Part shown: positions 26,426 to 35,029 of the stretch, piece by piece
Position numbering within the stretch: position 1 is the stretch's first letter
How the letters are laid out: the number at the start of each line of letters is the position of its first letter
Assembly: GCF_021023135.1 (NCBI RefSeq)
Contig: NZ_PGFV01000002.1
Coordinates: 682,001 to 746,000 of the forward strand
Origin: Brevibacterium sp. CCUG 69071
Lineage (GTDB): Bacteria > Actinomycetota > Actinomycetes > Actinomycetales > Brevibacteriaceae
Reading direction: 5' to 3'
DNA length: 64,000 nucleotides
Position numbers and translations under genes: made by a program
The notes under the pieces: generated by a model
The model's input: the letters and a program-made list of their open reading frames with translations, nothing else
What the model was told of the DNA's origin: nothing
Databases searched by the model: none

Positions 26426-27807
26426 CCGGACCCGACCCGACACGGAGTGGGAAGCAGGGGACGAATCTGACCCAGGAGACCTGGACCCGTGGGGGACTGC
26501 ACCTGCGGGACGTAAGCGTCGACGTTCCCTTCGACCACTTCGGCAGGGGCGGGGCGCGGTCTGCGGCCGCCTCTCTGGCGGCGCCGGTCTCGGCGAAACC
26601 GGTCGGTGCCTCCTCGACCGTCGGGCCGGGGACCATCGAGGTCTTCGCCCGGATCGTCGCCGCTGAGGCCGAGAGCACCAAGCCCTACCTCGTCTACCTC
26701 CAGGGCGGTCCCGGGGTCGAGGCGCCTCGGCCGACCACTCCTGTCGGCAAGGGCTCGTGGTTGGCGCGGGCACTCGAGGACTTCCAGGTCGTCATGTTCG
26801 ACCAGCGGGGGACCGGGAAGTCGAGTCCGATCGGTTGCCTCGAGGGTCGAATCACCGGTCTCGACTGGGCGGGCGAAGAGCCTGCCGACATCGCCGAGGC
26901 GCTCGGACGCTACCGTGCCGATTCGATCGTCGAAGACGCCGAGGTCCTGCGCGCGGCTCTCGAGATCGATTCCTGGTCCCTGCTCGGACAGTCGTTCGGC
27001 GGCTTCACCGCACTGCGCTACGTCTCAGCCCATTCGGAGTCGCTGGACGAGGTGTACTTCACCGGGGGACTGCCCGCGATCGGCGTCGACCCGGCAGAGA
27101 TCTACGCGCGGACCTGGGCGGGCATGCAGCGGAAGTCCGAGCAGTTCTATCGGGACTTCCCGGGTGACCGGGAGAAGCTGTCCCGCCTCGTCGATCTCGC
27201 CGAGACCGAGGGCGGACTCGCCCTGCCGAGCGGGGCACGCGCGAGCCGGGAACGGCTGCGTCTCCTCGGCCATTTCCTCGGCGCCTCCGACGGGCCCGAG
27301 AAGCTGCACTATCTGCTCGACCTCGACCCCGCCTCGGCGGCCTTCCGTCATGACCTGGCTGCGGCACTGCCGTTCTCCGGGCGGAACCCGCTCTATGCCG
27401 TGGTCCACGAATCCTGTTGGGCCGACGGCACGGTGACGAACTGGGCAGCCAGGCGTGCCATGCCCGCCGAGGTGCGTGCCGATCCGACCCTGCTGGCCGG
27501 CGAGCACGCGGGGCCGGAATCCCTGCAGGAGGATCCGGAGCTCACGCCCTTCGCCGAGGTGGCCGAGCTCGTCGCCGGACGGCAGTGGCCGAGGCTCTAC
27601 GACGTCTCTGCGCTGCAGGCCTCTCCGGTCCGTGGTGCGGCCGCGGTGTACTTCGAGGACGCGTATGTGCCGGTGGAACATTCGCTGGCCACCGCCGAGC
27701 ACCTCGGCGGGGTCAAGCCCTGGGTGACGAACGAATACGAGCACAACGGCCTGCGCGCCGACGGCTACCGGGTGCTCGACCGCCTGATCTCCCTGGCACG
27801 GGACTGA
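26422..27807 (+). CDS. Prolyl aminopeptidase-like alpha/beta hydrolase (S33)
   Basis: 461 residues. Proline iminopeptidase family: oxyanion segment [26 protein letters not shown], nucleophile elbow [13 protein letters not shown] with Ser in GQSFGG, catalytic Asp in [10 protein letters not shown], and the terminal His in [12 protein letters not shown]. The size matches the long Aeromonas-type enzymes. It removes N-terminal proline from peptides. GTG 26422 overlaps the gltX stop; a slightly later start is possible because residues 1-20 are poorly conserved. No signal peptide, so cytoplasmic. Confidence 0.88.
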   Translation: MTGPDPTRSGKQGTNLTQETWTRGGLHLRDVSVDVPFDHFGRGGARSAAASLAAPVSAKPVGASSTVGPGTIEVFARIVAAEAESTKPYLVYLQGGPGVEAPRPTTPVGKGSWLARALEDFQVVMFDQRGTGKSSPIGCLEGRITGLDWAGEEPADIAEALGRYRADSIVEDAEVLRAALEIDSWSLLGQSFGGFTALRYVSAHSESLDEVYFTGGLPAIGVDPAEIYARTWAGMQRKSEQFYRDFPGDREKLSRLVDLAETEGGLALPSGARASRERLRLLGHFLGASDGPEKLHYLLDLDPASAAFRHDLAAALPFSGRNPLYAVVHESCWADGTVTNWAARRAMPAEVRADPTLLAGEHAGPESLQEDPELTPFAEVAELVAGRQWPRLYDVSALQASPVRGAAAVYFEDAYVPVEHSLATAEHLGGVKPWVTNEYEHNGLRADGYRVLDRLISLARD

Positions 27808-27929
27808 GGCGGGGCGCGGAGCCCGTGCCGCGAGGAGAAGTGCGGTGGGGGCTGCGCGCGGAACTGGCAGGAGCTCGGGGAAGGGGCCCGCGATGTTAAG
27901 AACGTCACAGGAAAATGAGCCTCGCAGAT

Positions 27930-27959
27930 TTGTCCCCGGGCGGTCGGCTTGTGTAGAGT
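27930..27959 (+). promoter_or_regulatory. Promoter of the tRNA-Gln/tRNA-Glu unit
   Basis: TTGTCC (27930-27935) and TAGAGT (27954-27959) are separated by 18 nt, with transcription expected near 27966, 44 nt before tRNA-Gln. Confidence 0.5.
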
Positions 27960-28009
27960 TATATCTCGTTGCTCAGGGAAATCCCTCCGGGGAAAGCCTT
28001 GAAAAACAT

Positions 28010-28080
28010 TGGGGTATGGTGTAATTGGCAGCACGAGTGTTTCTGGTACATTTAGTCTAGGTTCAAGTCCTGGTACCCCA
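28010..28080 (+). tRNA. tRNA-Gln (anticodon CTG)
   Basis: 71 nt folding as a cloverleaf: acceptor TGGGGTA with TACCCCA, anticodon stem AGTGT/ACATT enclosing loop TTCTGGT with CTG at 34-36, and T-arm CTAGG-TTCAAGT-CCTGG. The acceptor begins TGGGG as in other bacterial tRNA-Gln. CCA is not encoded. Confidence 0.93.
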
Positions 28081-28118
28081 GCGGACAGCATCGGGAATGA
28101 AATCCTGATGAGTCTTAC

Positions 28119-28191
28119 GCCCCCGTCGTCTAGTGGCCTAGGACGCCGCCCTCTCAAGGCGGTAACGGCAGTTCGAATCTGCTCGGGGGTA
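28119..28191 (+). tRNA. tRNA-Glu (anticodon CTC)
   Basis: 73 nt cloverleaf: acceptor GCCCCCG with CGGGGGT (one G-U), anticodon arm CCGCC-CTCTCAA-GGCGG with CTC at 34-36, T-arm with GTTCGAATC. It lies 38 bp after tRNA-Gln and is probably on the same transcript. CCA is not encoded. Confidence 0.95.
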
Positions 28192-28196
28192 CGGCA

Positions 28197-28229
28197 GAGC
28201 CCGGCATCGAATCAATCGGTGCGGGGCTC
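28197..28229 (+). terminator. Terminator of the tRNA unit
   Basis: Arms GAGCCCGGCATCGA and ATCGGTGCGGGGCTC pair over 14 positions with one mismatch and one G-U, then gctctaattc. Located 6 nt after tRNA-Glu. Confidence 0.65.
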
Positions 28230-28338
28230 GCTCTAATTCACAGAGAAGTTGTCACGGCGAGCGTCCTGCCGCCTGAACCCCTACGGGATCGCACCCCGTC
28301 CATGCAGAGCCCAGAGCTCCCGACTACCCGAACGAATC

Positions 28339-28385
28339 GGTCACAGAACCGAGGAGAACGGCGTTCCGGCCTCGGTTCTGTGACC
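28339..28385. terminator. Perfect 16-bp inverted repeat, possible terminator of the leftward gene
   Basis: GGTCACAGAACCGAGG (28339-28354) and CCTCGGTTCTGTGACC (28370-28385) pair perfectly around a 15-nt loop, 46 bp beyond the stop of the leftward DUF4282 gene. No T-run on either side. The remaining spacer between the tRNA terminator and the DUF4282 gene holds no gene I can support. Confidence 0.5.
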
Positions 28386-28430
28386 AGCTGCTGGCGAGTA
28401 TGGCCACGCGCGCAGGCAAACGTCGTGCTC

Positions 28431-29183
28431 TCAGCGACCGACCGAGTCGGCGATCTTCCTCGTGTTCTCCGCGGTCTTGATGTTCGCGACGATGAGCTCG
28501 AGGCAGAGTCGCACGAAGATCACCCACAGCGCAGGAATGATCCAGCCGAAGATGATCGCAAGGATGATCGGCAGGATGCTGAAGCTCGGGCCGCTGGAAT
28601 AGTAGCTCGCGACGCTCGAAGCCGCGGTGCTCGTGACGATCGCGCCGATGATGGTTCCCAGGTAGGACAGTGCGGCGACGACGATCGCGATGATGTAGAT
28701 GAATCCGGACCACTTCACGGAGATGAAGTTGTCGAAGCGGATGTCGAAGAGTGACTTGAAGAAGCCCTTCTCTCCGGAGCCGGAGCGCTGTGGGTAGCCA
28801 CCGGTCTGCGGATAGGCCACGCCCTGCTGTTGGTAGGCGCTCTGCTGCTGGTACGCGTCGGCCTGCTGCTGGTATGCGCCCTGCTGATACGGGTCAGCCC
28901 GCTGCGGGTACGCCCCACCGGTCTGCTGGTACGCGTGGTCCGGCTGGGAGTAGCCGGCGTTCTGCTGGTAGGTGCCGCCCTGCTGGTTCTGCGAGCCGGA
29001 GTATCCCGGCTGGGCCTGGCCGTCATGGCCGGCCTGGGCTTCGCGACCGCTTTGGCCATCATGACTGCTCTGTGCATCATGAGCGGTCTGGCCATCGTGA
29101 CCGCCCTGAGGGTTGGCGACCGTCTGACCGTCGTTCGGGTTCTGGTTGTTCTCTGCGTCGTTCGGGTGCTGCGGTGTCGACAT
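28431..29183 (-). CDS. DUF4282 membrane protein with a Gln/Tyr/Gly-rich N-terminus
   Basis: 250 residues from ATG 29183, behind AGAGGGAAGAGG. The C-terminal 110 residues form a DUF4282-like domain: an amphipathic start (GEKGFFKSLFDIRFDNFISV), then two membrane segments (about 170-190 and 205-230) with GWIIPALWVIFVRLCLELIV between and after them. The first 140 residues are low-complexity, with repeats such as GHDGQ and AYQQQ, poor in charged and hydrophobic residues and resembling a prion-like or phase-separating tail on the cytoplasmic side. Function unknown. Confidence 0.75.
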   Translation of the reverse strand: MSTPQHPNDAENNQNPNDGQTVANPQGGHDGQTAHDAQSSHDGQSGREAQAGHDGQAQPGYSGSQNQQGGTYQQNAGYSQPDHAYQQTGGAYPQRADPYQQGAYQQQADAYQQQSAYQQQGVAYPQTGGYPQRSGSGEKGFFKSLFDIRFDNFISVKWSGFIYIIAIVVAALSYLGTIIGAIVTSTAASSVASYYSSGPSFSILPIILAIIFGWIIPALWVIFVRLCLELIVANIKTAENTRKIADSVGR

Positions 29184-29298
29184 CCTCTTCCCTCTCACGA
29201 GTTGACTGGCTGTCTTCGCAACATATCAGGGTGGGCTGTCATTGGCGTGGGAGAGCGTCTCGGTACCGTCACACTCGGCGCCGTCGCACGTGAAGACG

Positions 29299-30333
29299 TC
29301 ACACCAGGGCGATGCTCCACTCCACGGCGAACTCGGCGCCCGGAGCGATGACTTCGTAGCCTTCGCCGGCACCGAAGGCGTTCGGCGCGCAGGTCATCGG
29401 CTCGATCGCGATCGCCCGCCGCGCATGGTCGGGGTCCAAGCCGTCGCCGGTGCACGCCTGCCAGGCACGGAAGCTCTCATCCATGCCGATGACGATCTCA
29501 CGGTCGTCCGCTCCCCGCAGCCGCGCGTAGCACCAGCCGCCTAGGGCCCCAGCTTCGTCGCTTGCCCCCGGGCGATCCTCGTCCCTAGTCGGCTCGCGTT
29601 CGGCTTCGGCCCGCGATCGCTCATCGCCGCCGAGCCTGGCCCGATCGCCTGCGCTGCGACTCGGCGAGCCGAAGGCGTCATCGAGGACCGTGCCGTCGAG
29701 CGCGCGCAGGGCCCGGAAGTCCTTGCAGACGATGCAGGCCGAATCGTCGCGCACATGATCGGCGGGGATGAGCGAACCGTCGTCGAAGGGGCGGACCTCC
29801 GTGGGGATGAGCCGCTCATCGGTCGCGTACCACGTCCCCGCGGGGACGAGCAGCGCGGCATCGTCGACGCGGTCGCCTCCCGGGTGGAACCACGGATGGA
29901 AGCCGAAGCCGAAAGGAACGGGGCCCGTTCCCAGATTCCGTGCCGCGGCACGGATGGCGAGCCCGCCGGCGGTGAGCTCGTACCGCACCGACAGAGCCAA
30001 GGTATGCGGGTATCCTTCTGACTCCGCAAGCACCGTGTCCAACCTCGCCGAGGTGGCCGTGCGTTCGGCGATCTCCCATTCGATCCCGGCGACGAGGCCG
30101 TGGAGGGCGGTGCCGCGCTCCGGTTCCGTGATCGGCAGCCGTCGGTCCTCTCCGGCGAAGCGATAGCGGCCATCGGCGATGCGGTTGGGCCAGGGCGCGA
30201 GAACGGCCCCGTCGAAGGCGCCCATGGGCACGACCACGGGGCGACCGGCAGCCGTATAGCCGCGCAGGCTCGCACCGATGGGGGAGATGACCGCAGTGTC
30301 CTCGTCGAGGGCGAGTTCGATGCTGGCGGTCAT
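29299..30333 (-). CDS. galM: Aldose 1-epimerase (galactose mutarotase-like)
   Basis: 344 residues. Interconverts alpha and beta anomers of galactose. Recognisable parts are APWPNRIADGRYRFAG, GTALHGLVAGIEW with the catalytic-side His, FGFGFHPWFHPG with the second His, and EPMTCAPNAFGAGEGYEVI. This is the actinobacterial aldose-1-epimerase branch. Residues of about 228-270 are an Arg/Glu/Asp-rich insertion (GDERSRAEAEREPTRDEDR) that looks like a surface loop expansion. It diverges from galT/galK across 118 bp containing the candidate DeoR operator, and a GGAG lies just before its ATG. Confidence 0.85.
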   Translation of the reverse strand: MTASIELALDEDTAVISPIGASLRGYTAAGRPVVVPMGAFDGAVLAPWPNRIADGRYRFAGEDRRLPITEPERGTALHGLVAGIEWEIAERTATSARLDTVLAESEGYPHTLALSVRYELTAGGLAIRAAARNLGTGPVPFGFGFHPWFHPGGDRVDDAALLVPAGTWYATDERLIPTEVRPFDDGSLIPADHVRDDSACIVCKDFRALRALDGTVLDDAFGSPSRSAGDRARLGGDERSRAEAEREPTRDEDRPGASDEAGALGGWCYARLRGADDREIVIGMDESFRAWQACTGDGLDPDHARRAIAIEPMTCAPNAFGAGEGYEVIAPGAEFAVEWSIALV

Positions 30334-30421
30334 GCGGCTCCGGGAAGGTCGGTGGGTAAAGGATTCGGTGTGTGAATTCTACGCTCAATCCGCAGGGAAC
30401 GTCCGCAAGGTGTTAGCATTA

Positions 30422-30441
30422 TGATCGAAAATGATCACTTT
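30422..30441 (+). promoter_or_regulatory. Candidate DeoR-type operator in the galT promoter
   Basis: TGATC-GAAAAT-GATCA (30422-30437) is a perfect inverted repeat, overlapping a second near-palindrome AAAATGATCACTTT centred on TGATCA. Candidate -10 boxes TAGCAT (30414-30419) and TATGAT (30420-30425) adjoin it, so a bound repressor would cover the transcript start. A 12/16 match occurs before ytfQ (37737-37752). Confidence 0.55.
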
Positions 30442-30451
30442 TGGGAGGGTG

Positions 30452-31711
30452 ATGATCGTGCATCGTCGGACGCGGCTCGCCGACGGCCGGGAGGCCGTCT
30501 TCTTTCAGGACTCCGAGGAGTCGCGAGCACCGATCGATATCGATCAGCGCCCCGTGGAGCCACGGCCGGACAGCGGCCATCTCCGCTTCGACCTGCTCAC
30601 CGGCGAATGGGTGGCCGTGGCCACGCACCGGCAGTCGCGGACGCATCTGCCCGCCGCCGCCGAATGCCCACTGTGCCCCTCACAGCCGGGACGCCCCACC
30701 GAGGTGCCCGCGGCCGACTACGATGTCGTCGTGTTCGAGAATCGCTTCCCATCACTGGGCCCAGGGCTCGGCGAGGTGATCCCCGATCCCGGGCAGGTCC
30801 TCGCCGAGGCGGCCCCCGCCCTCGGCGCGGAACCGGGCTTCAGCCAGGCGGCAGAGACCTTCGCACCCGCCCGCACCGTCGAGGCAGGACTCTCGGCACC
30901 GGGGTCCGGTCGCTGTGAGGTCGTCGTCTTCAGCTCCGACCACAGCGGGTCCTTTGCCGGACTCGAGACCACCCGCGTGCGCACCGTCATCGAAGCCTGG
31001 GCGCATCGGACCGCGGAGCTCTCGGCCCTGCCCGGCATTGCGGAGGTCTTCGTCTTCGAGAACAGGGGAGAGGAGATCGGCGTGACGATGAACCATCCCC
31101 ACGGCCAGATCTACGCCTATCCCTACACGACCCCGCACACCGCGCGCGCCAGTGCTCGGGCGGACCGGTATCAGCAGGAGACCGGTCGGGCCCTGATGGG
31201 TGACATCCTCGCCTTCGAACGCGGCAGCGGAGAGCGGATCGTGATCGAATCTGAGCACTTCTCGGCCTTCGTGCCCTTCGCCGCCCGCTGGCCGATCGAA
31301 GTCCATCTCGTCCCTCATCGTCAGGTGCTCAATCTCGCCGACCTCGATGCCGCCGAGCGCGATGACCTCGCCCGCATCTATCCGGAGATCCTCCGGCGCA
31401 TCGACGCCCTGTACACGACCCCCACGCCGTATATCGCTGCTTGGCACCAGGCGCCGGTCAACAGCGAGAATCCGGACGCACAGTGGCTGCGTCTCGAGAT
31501 CACCAGCCCCAGGCGGGCGGAGAACAAGCTGAAGTTCCTCGCCGGATCCGAATCGGCCATGGGTGCCTTCGTCAGCGATGTCTCCGCCGAGGAGACGGCC
31601 CGGCGCCTGCGCTCGGCGGGAGCCGCCGACTGGAACGCGGAGCCGGGAGAGGATCCGGCCAAAGCTTCGGCAGCCGGAACGGTGCCCGACCGTACGGGAG
31701 CCGGCCGATGA
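30452..31711 (+). CDS. galT: Galactose-1-phosphate uridylyltransferase
   Basis: 419 residues from ATG 30452, behind GGGAGGG; an ATG seven codons upstream lacks a ribosome site. Leloir-pathway enzyme exchanging UMP between UDP-glucose and galactose-1-phosphate. The active-site motif is NHPHGQIYAYP, with the second His as nucleophile. AECPLCPSQPGRP carries a CxxC of the zinc site, and HLVPHRQVLN and WHQAP(V)N are further family blocks. galK overlaps by ATGA, so the two are co-translated. Confidence 0.94.
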   Translation: MIVHRRTRLADGREAVFFQDSEESRAPIDIDQRPVEPRPDSGHLRFDLLTGEWVAVATHRQSRTHLPAAAECPLCPSQPGRPTEVPAADYDVVVFENRFPSLGPGLGEVIPDPGQVLAEAAPALGAEPGFSQAAETFAPARTVEAGLSAPGSGRCEVVVFSSDHSGSFAGLETTRVRTVIEAWAHRTAELSALPGIAEVFVFENRGEEIGVTMNHPHGQIYAYPYTTPHTARASARADRYQQETGRALMGDILAFERGSGERIVIESEHFSAFVPFAARWPIEVHLVPHRQVLNLADLDAAERDDLARIYPEILRRIDALYTTPTPYIAAWHQAPVNSENPDAQWLRLEITSPRRAENKLKFLAGSESAMGAFVSDVSAEETARRLRSAGAADWNAEPGEDPAKASAAGTVPDRTGAGR

Positions 31712-32955
31712 GCGGCGCGGGAGGCGTCTCCGCGGCAGGATTGAGCGCCGATTTCGCGGCGCTCTTCGGATACGCCCCGCTCGGCTGCTTCCGGGCTCCG
31801 GGACGCGTCAACCTCATCGGCGAGCACACGGACTACAACAACGGGTTCGTCCTCCCGATCGCCATTGACAGGGCCGTGCACGTCGCCATCGGCAGGCGAG
31901 GTCCTGCCGGGGGCAGCGAAGCTGTCTCCAGCAGCGCCACCGCGGCCACAGGCACTGCAGCACAGCCGCAGCAGGACTCGAGCATCCGGATCGTCTCGAA
32001 TCACCGCGACGAGAACGGCCGTCGCCTCGAGGGTCAGTTCACGGCCGAGGAGCTCGTTCCCGGCCGGATGCAGGGCTGGCTCAGCCACGCGGCCGGGGTG
32101 GTCTTCGAAATCGCGCGCACAACTGGCACCAACGTCAGCGGAATCGACCTCTTCATCGACTCCACCGTCCCCGTCGGCGCAGGACTCTCCTCCTCCCACG
32201 CCCTCGAGGTCGCCGTGCTCATCGCCCTCGACGAGGTCTTCGAACTCGGACTCGGCGAGAAGGAGAAGGCGCTGCTGACCCAGCGCGCGGAGAACGACTT
32301 CGTCGGGGCACCGACGGGCATCGTCGACCAGGCGGCCTCGATCATGTCCCACGCCGGCCACGCCCTGTTCCTCGACTGCCAGGACCTGAGCCACAGTCAG
32401 ATCCCCTTCGACCTCACCGCGCACGGCCTGCGCCTCATGGTCATCGACACCCGGGTCTCCCACTCCCACAGCGAGAGCGGCTACGGCGACCGACGGCGCA
32501 GCTGCGAAGCCGCGGCCCACGCCCTCGGCGTAACCAGCCTGCGCGAGTCGATCCCGACCGACAACCAGGCTCTCCTCACGCCCGAACAGCTCAAGCGCGT
32601 CAGGCACGTGATCACCGAGAACGCCCGCGTCCATGCGACCGTCGCAGCCCTCGAGGCCGGAGACCTCGACGGCATCGGCGAGCTCCTGCTGGCCTCGCAC
32701 GAATCACTTGCCCACGACTACGAAGTCTCCTGCCCCGAGCTCGACCTCGCGGTCGCGACCGCCATGGATGCAGGTGCACTCGGCGCGCGGATGACCGGTG
32801 GAGGATTCGGCGGGTCGGCGATCGCAATGGTCGCAGAGGACCGGATCGACATCGTGAGCGCGGCGGTGACACGCGCCTTCGCCGCAGCCGGCCACCGCGA
32901 GCCGCACATCTTCATCGTCACCGCCGCAGCCGGCGCGGGACGCTACGAGGACTGA
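31708..32955 (+). CDS. galK: Galactokinase
   Basis: 415 residues. GHMP kinase phosphorylating galactose at C1. The galactokinase signature is GRVNLIGEHTDYNNGFVLP near residue 33, the ATP-binding motif is PVGAGLSSSHALEVA, and motif 3 is RMTGGGFGGSAIAMV. A loop after residue 75 contains a Gly/Ser/Ala/Gln-rich stretch (SSSATAATGTAAQPQQ) not usual in the family. ATG 31708 overlaps the galT stop. Its 3' end overlaps the converging yjfF-like permease by 13 bp, leaving no room for a separate terminator. Confidence 0.94.
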   Translation: MSGAGGVSAAGLSADFAALFGYAPLGCFRAPGRVNLIGEHTDYNNGFVLPIAIDRAVHVAIGRRGPAGGSEAVSSSATAATGTAAQPQQDSSIRIVSNHRDENGRRLEGQFTAEELVPGRMQGWLSHAAGVVFEIARTTGTNVSGIDLFIDSTVPVGAGLSSSHALEVAVLIALDEVFELGLGEKEKALLTQRAENDFVGAPTGIVDQAASIMSHAGHALFLDCQDLSHSQIPFDLTAHGLRLMVIDTRVSHSHSESGYGDRRRSCEAAAHALGVTSLRESIPTDNQALLTPEQLKRVRHVITENARVHATVAALEAGDLDGIGELLLASHESLAHDYEVSCPELDLAVATAMDAGALGARMTGGGFGGSAIAMVAEDRIDIVSAAVTRAFAAAGHREPHIFIVTAAAGAGRYED

Positions 32956-34064
32956 GCCCCGGCCCCGCCGACCTCGTCAACCTCGCCGGCCCCATCACCT
33001 TTAGCAGCCCTATCAGCCCCATCGGCCTCGGCAGACTCACCGCCCCGCCGACGTTCGCGCTCCCTGGCCTGAACCCGTGAGAGCAGCACCTGGGCGACAG
33101 CGACGACGAGGAGCACGGCACCGTTGACCACGGCCTGCCAATTCGAGTTCGTCAGCCCGAGCCTGTTGATGAGGTTCGCCACCACCTGCAGCAGCACCAC
33201 GCCGACGAGCGAACCGACGACCGTGCCGGCACCACCGGTGAGCAGGGTGCCTCCCAACACCACCGAGGCGATGGCCGTGAGCTCGAGGCCCACGCCCAGG
33301 GTCGTCACCCCTGACGCCGTGTAGGACGCGGTCAGCGCCCCGGCCAGCCCCGCCATCGTCCCGGACACGGAGTAGACGATGAGGGTCGAGCGCAGCACCG
33401 GCAGACCCATCAGCCTCGCCGCATCGGGCTGCCCGCCGATCGCCAGCAGCGTCGACCCGTAGGAGGTGCGGTGGAGGACCACGACGCCGACGGCGAAGAG
33501 GATGAGAACGATCCACACGGGCACACCCAACCCCAGGAACGAGCCCCGGGAGAGCTGGAGGAAGGCCGCCTCGGCGGGGACTTTGTAGGTCTCGGACCCC
33601 TCCTGGGTCAGGGCGAGCAGCAGCCCCCTGGCGAAGAGGAGCCCGGCGAGGGTGACGATGAACGCCGGGATCGAGGTGCCGGCGATGATCGCCCCCTGGA
33701 TCAGGCCGATGAGCGTGCACACGATGAGCGGGACGAGCAGCGCCGCGAGGAACCCGTACTGCGAGGCCCAGGCCGCGAGCACCCCGCCGAGGGCGAAGAC
33801 CGACCCGACGGACAGGTCGATCCCGCCGGTGAAGATCACGAAGGTCAGCCCGAGCGCCAGCGGAGCGAGGAACGCGGCCTGCAGTGCGATCTGGCTCAGA
33901 TTGCCCGCCGAGGCGAACGACGGGTAGGCGATCGACGAAACCGCGATGAGGGCGAGCAGGATGACCAGCGCCCCATTGCGCTGAGTCAGCCTGGCCAGCT
34001 GCTCGACGCGGGAACGGGAGGTGCCGGCGATGGCGACGACCTCGACCTCGGTGCGATCGGTCAT
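32943..34064 (-). CDS. yjfF: Galactofuranose/galactose-type ABC transporter permease, YjfF-like
   Basis: 373 residues from ATG 34064, overlapping the upstream permease stop by 4 nt. BPD_transp_2 family with about ten membrane segments; family blocks FVIFTGGIDLSVGSVFALG, GTSIPAFIVTLAGLLFARG, AIGGQPDAARLMGLPV and SVVLGGTLLTGGAGTVVGS are clear. It is the last gene of an SBP-ATPase-permease-permease unit matching the E. coli order ytfQ-ytfR-ytfT-yjfF. It carries an extra charged C-terminal tail of about 40 residues (RERERRRGGESAEADG). The name follows order and family, not a search. Confidence 0.8.
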   Translation of the reverse strand: MTDRTEVEVVAIAGTSRSRVEQLARLTQRNGALVILLALIAVSSIAYPSFASAGNLSQIALQAAFLAPLALGLTFVIFTGGIDLSVGSVFALGGVLAAWASQYGFLAALLVPLIVCTLIGLIQGAIIAGTSIPAFIVTLAGLLFARGLLLALTQEGSETYKVPAEAAFLQLSRGSFLGLGVPVWIVLILFAVGVVVLHRTSYGSTLLAIGGQPDAARLMGLPVLRSTLIVYSVSGTMAGLAGALTASYTASGVTTLGVGLELTAIASVVLGGTLLTGGAGTVVGSLVGVVLLQVVANLINRLGLTNSNWQAVVNGAVLLVVAVAQVLLSRVQARERERRRGGESAEADGADRAAKGDGAGEVDEVGGAGAQSS

Positions 34065-35029
34065 GACTTCCTCCTGCCCACCTGGAGCGCGACCGCGACG
34101 ACGATGACCACGGCCTGAACCATCTGTGAGATCGAATCGGCGACGTTGTGGGACACGAGCGTGGACACGATGAGCTGCATGAGCAGGGCACCGCCGACGG
34201 TGCCGAGCACGCGCACCCGCCCACCTGAGAGCGAGGTGCCGCCGATGACCACGGCCGCGATCGCGGAGAGCTCCATGAGCAGGCCCAGCGTCCGCGGGTC
34301 GCTGGCCTGGGAGCGGGCGGCCACGAGCACTCCGGCATAGGCGGCGAGCACACCGGAGAGCACATAGACGGTGACAAGCACTGACCTGATGCGGATGCCG
34401 GCGAGCTCCGCCGCGCGCCGGTTCCCGCCGATCGCCTCGACCATCACCCCGAAGGTGGTCCGGCGCATGAGGAAAGCGACGACGATGACGAGGAGGACCG
34501 CGCTGAGCACCGAATAGGGCACACCGAGCACGGATCCGGTGCCGAGGCTGACGAGACCCGGATCCGAGAGGTTCTTGATCTCCCCGCCGATGACATTGGC
34601 CAGCCCGCGCCCGCCGATGAGCACGGCCAGGGTCGCGACGATGGGTTGGAGGCCGAAGGAGGACACGAGCACACCGATCATCAGCCCGCTCAAGGCCCCG
34701 GCGACGATGCCGACGAGGATCGCCGGCAGCGTGCCGTACCCGATGTAGAGCGGCATGATCGCCGCCGACAGGGCCATCACGCTGCCCACGGAGAGATCGA
34801 TGCCTTTGGTGCCGATGACCATGGCCATGCCCAGGGCGACGATGAGCACGGGGGCGGTCTGGATGAGCTGAAGACGCAGGTTCGCGACAGTGAGGAAGTG
34901 CGGGGTGATGACGATGTTGACGAGGACGAGCAGGGCCAGGGCGACGTAGACGCCGTAGTCGGCGATCCACTTCCTCAGCGAGGTCGATCGTTTCACCGGC
35001 GCCGAGGCGGTTGCGGCGGTGGCCTTCAT
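34061..35029 (-). CDS. ytfT: Galactofuranose/galactose-type ABC transporter permease, YtfT-like
   Basis: 322 residues. BPD_transp_2 permease with GTKGIDLSVGSVMALSAAIM, GLQPIVATLAVLIGGRGLANV, AIGGNRRAAELAGIRI and VVIGGTSLSGGRVRVLGT. ATG 35029 overlaps the ATPase stop (ATGA), and its own stop overlaps the next permease, so the subunits are translationally linked. Together with the YjfF-like protein it should form the heterodimeric membrane channel. Sugar type is inferred from the galactose genes alongside. Confidence 0.8.
   Translation of the reverse strand: MKATAATASAPVKRSTSLRKWIADYGVYVALALLVLVNIVITPHFLTVANLRLQLIQTAPVLIVALGMAMVIGTKGIDLSVGSVMALSAAIMPLYIGYGTLPAILVGIVAGALSGLMIGVLVSSFGLQPIVATLAVLIGGRGLANVIGGEIKNLSDPGLVSLGTGSVLGVPYSVLSAVLLVIVVAFLMRRTTFGVMVEAIGGNRRAAELAGIRIRSVLVTVYVLSGVLAAYAGVLVAARSQASDPRTLGLLMELSAIAAVVIGGTSLSGGRVRVLGTVGGALLMQLIVSTLVSHNVADSISQMVQAVVIVVAVALQVGRRKS

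Noticed and set aside
28302..28754. A 150-codon plus-strand frame after the tRNA genes.
   Set aside because: It reads through the perfect inverted repeat and into the antisense of the DUF4282 gene, with no family pattern.
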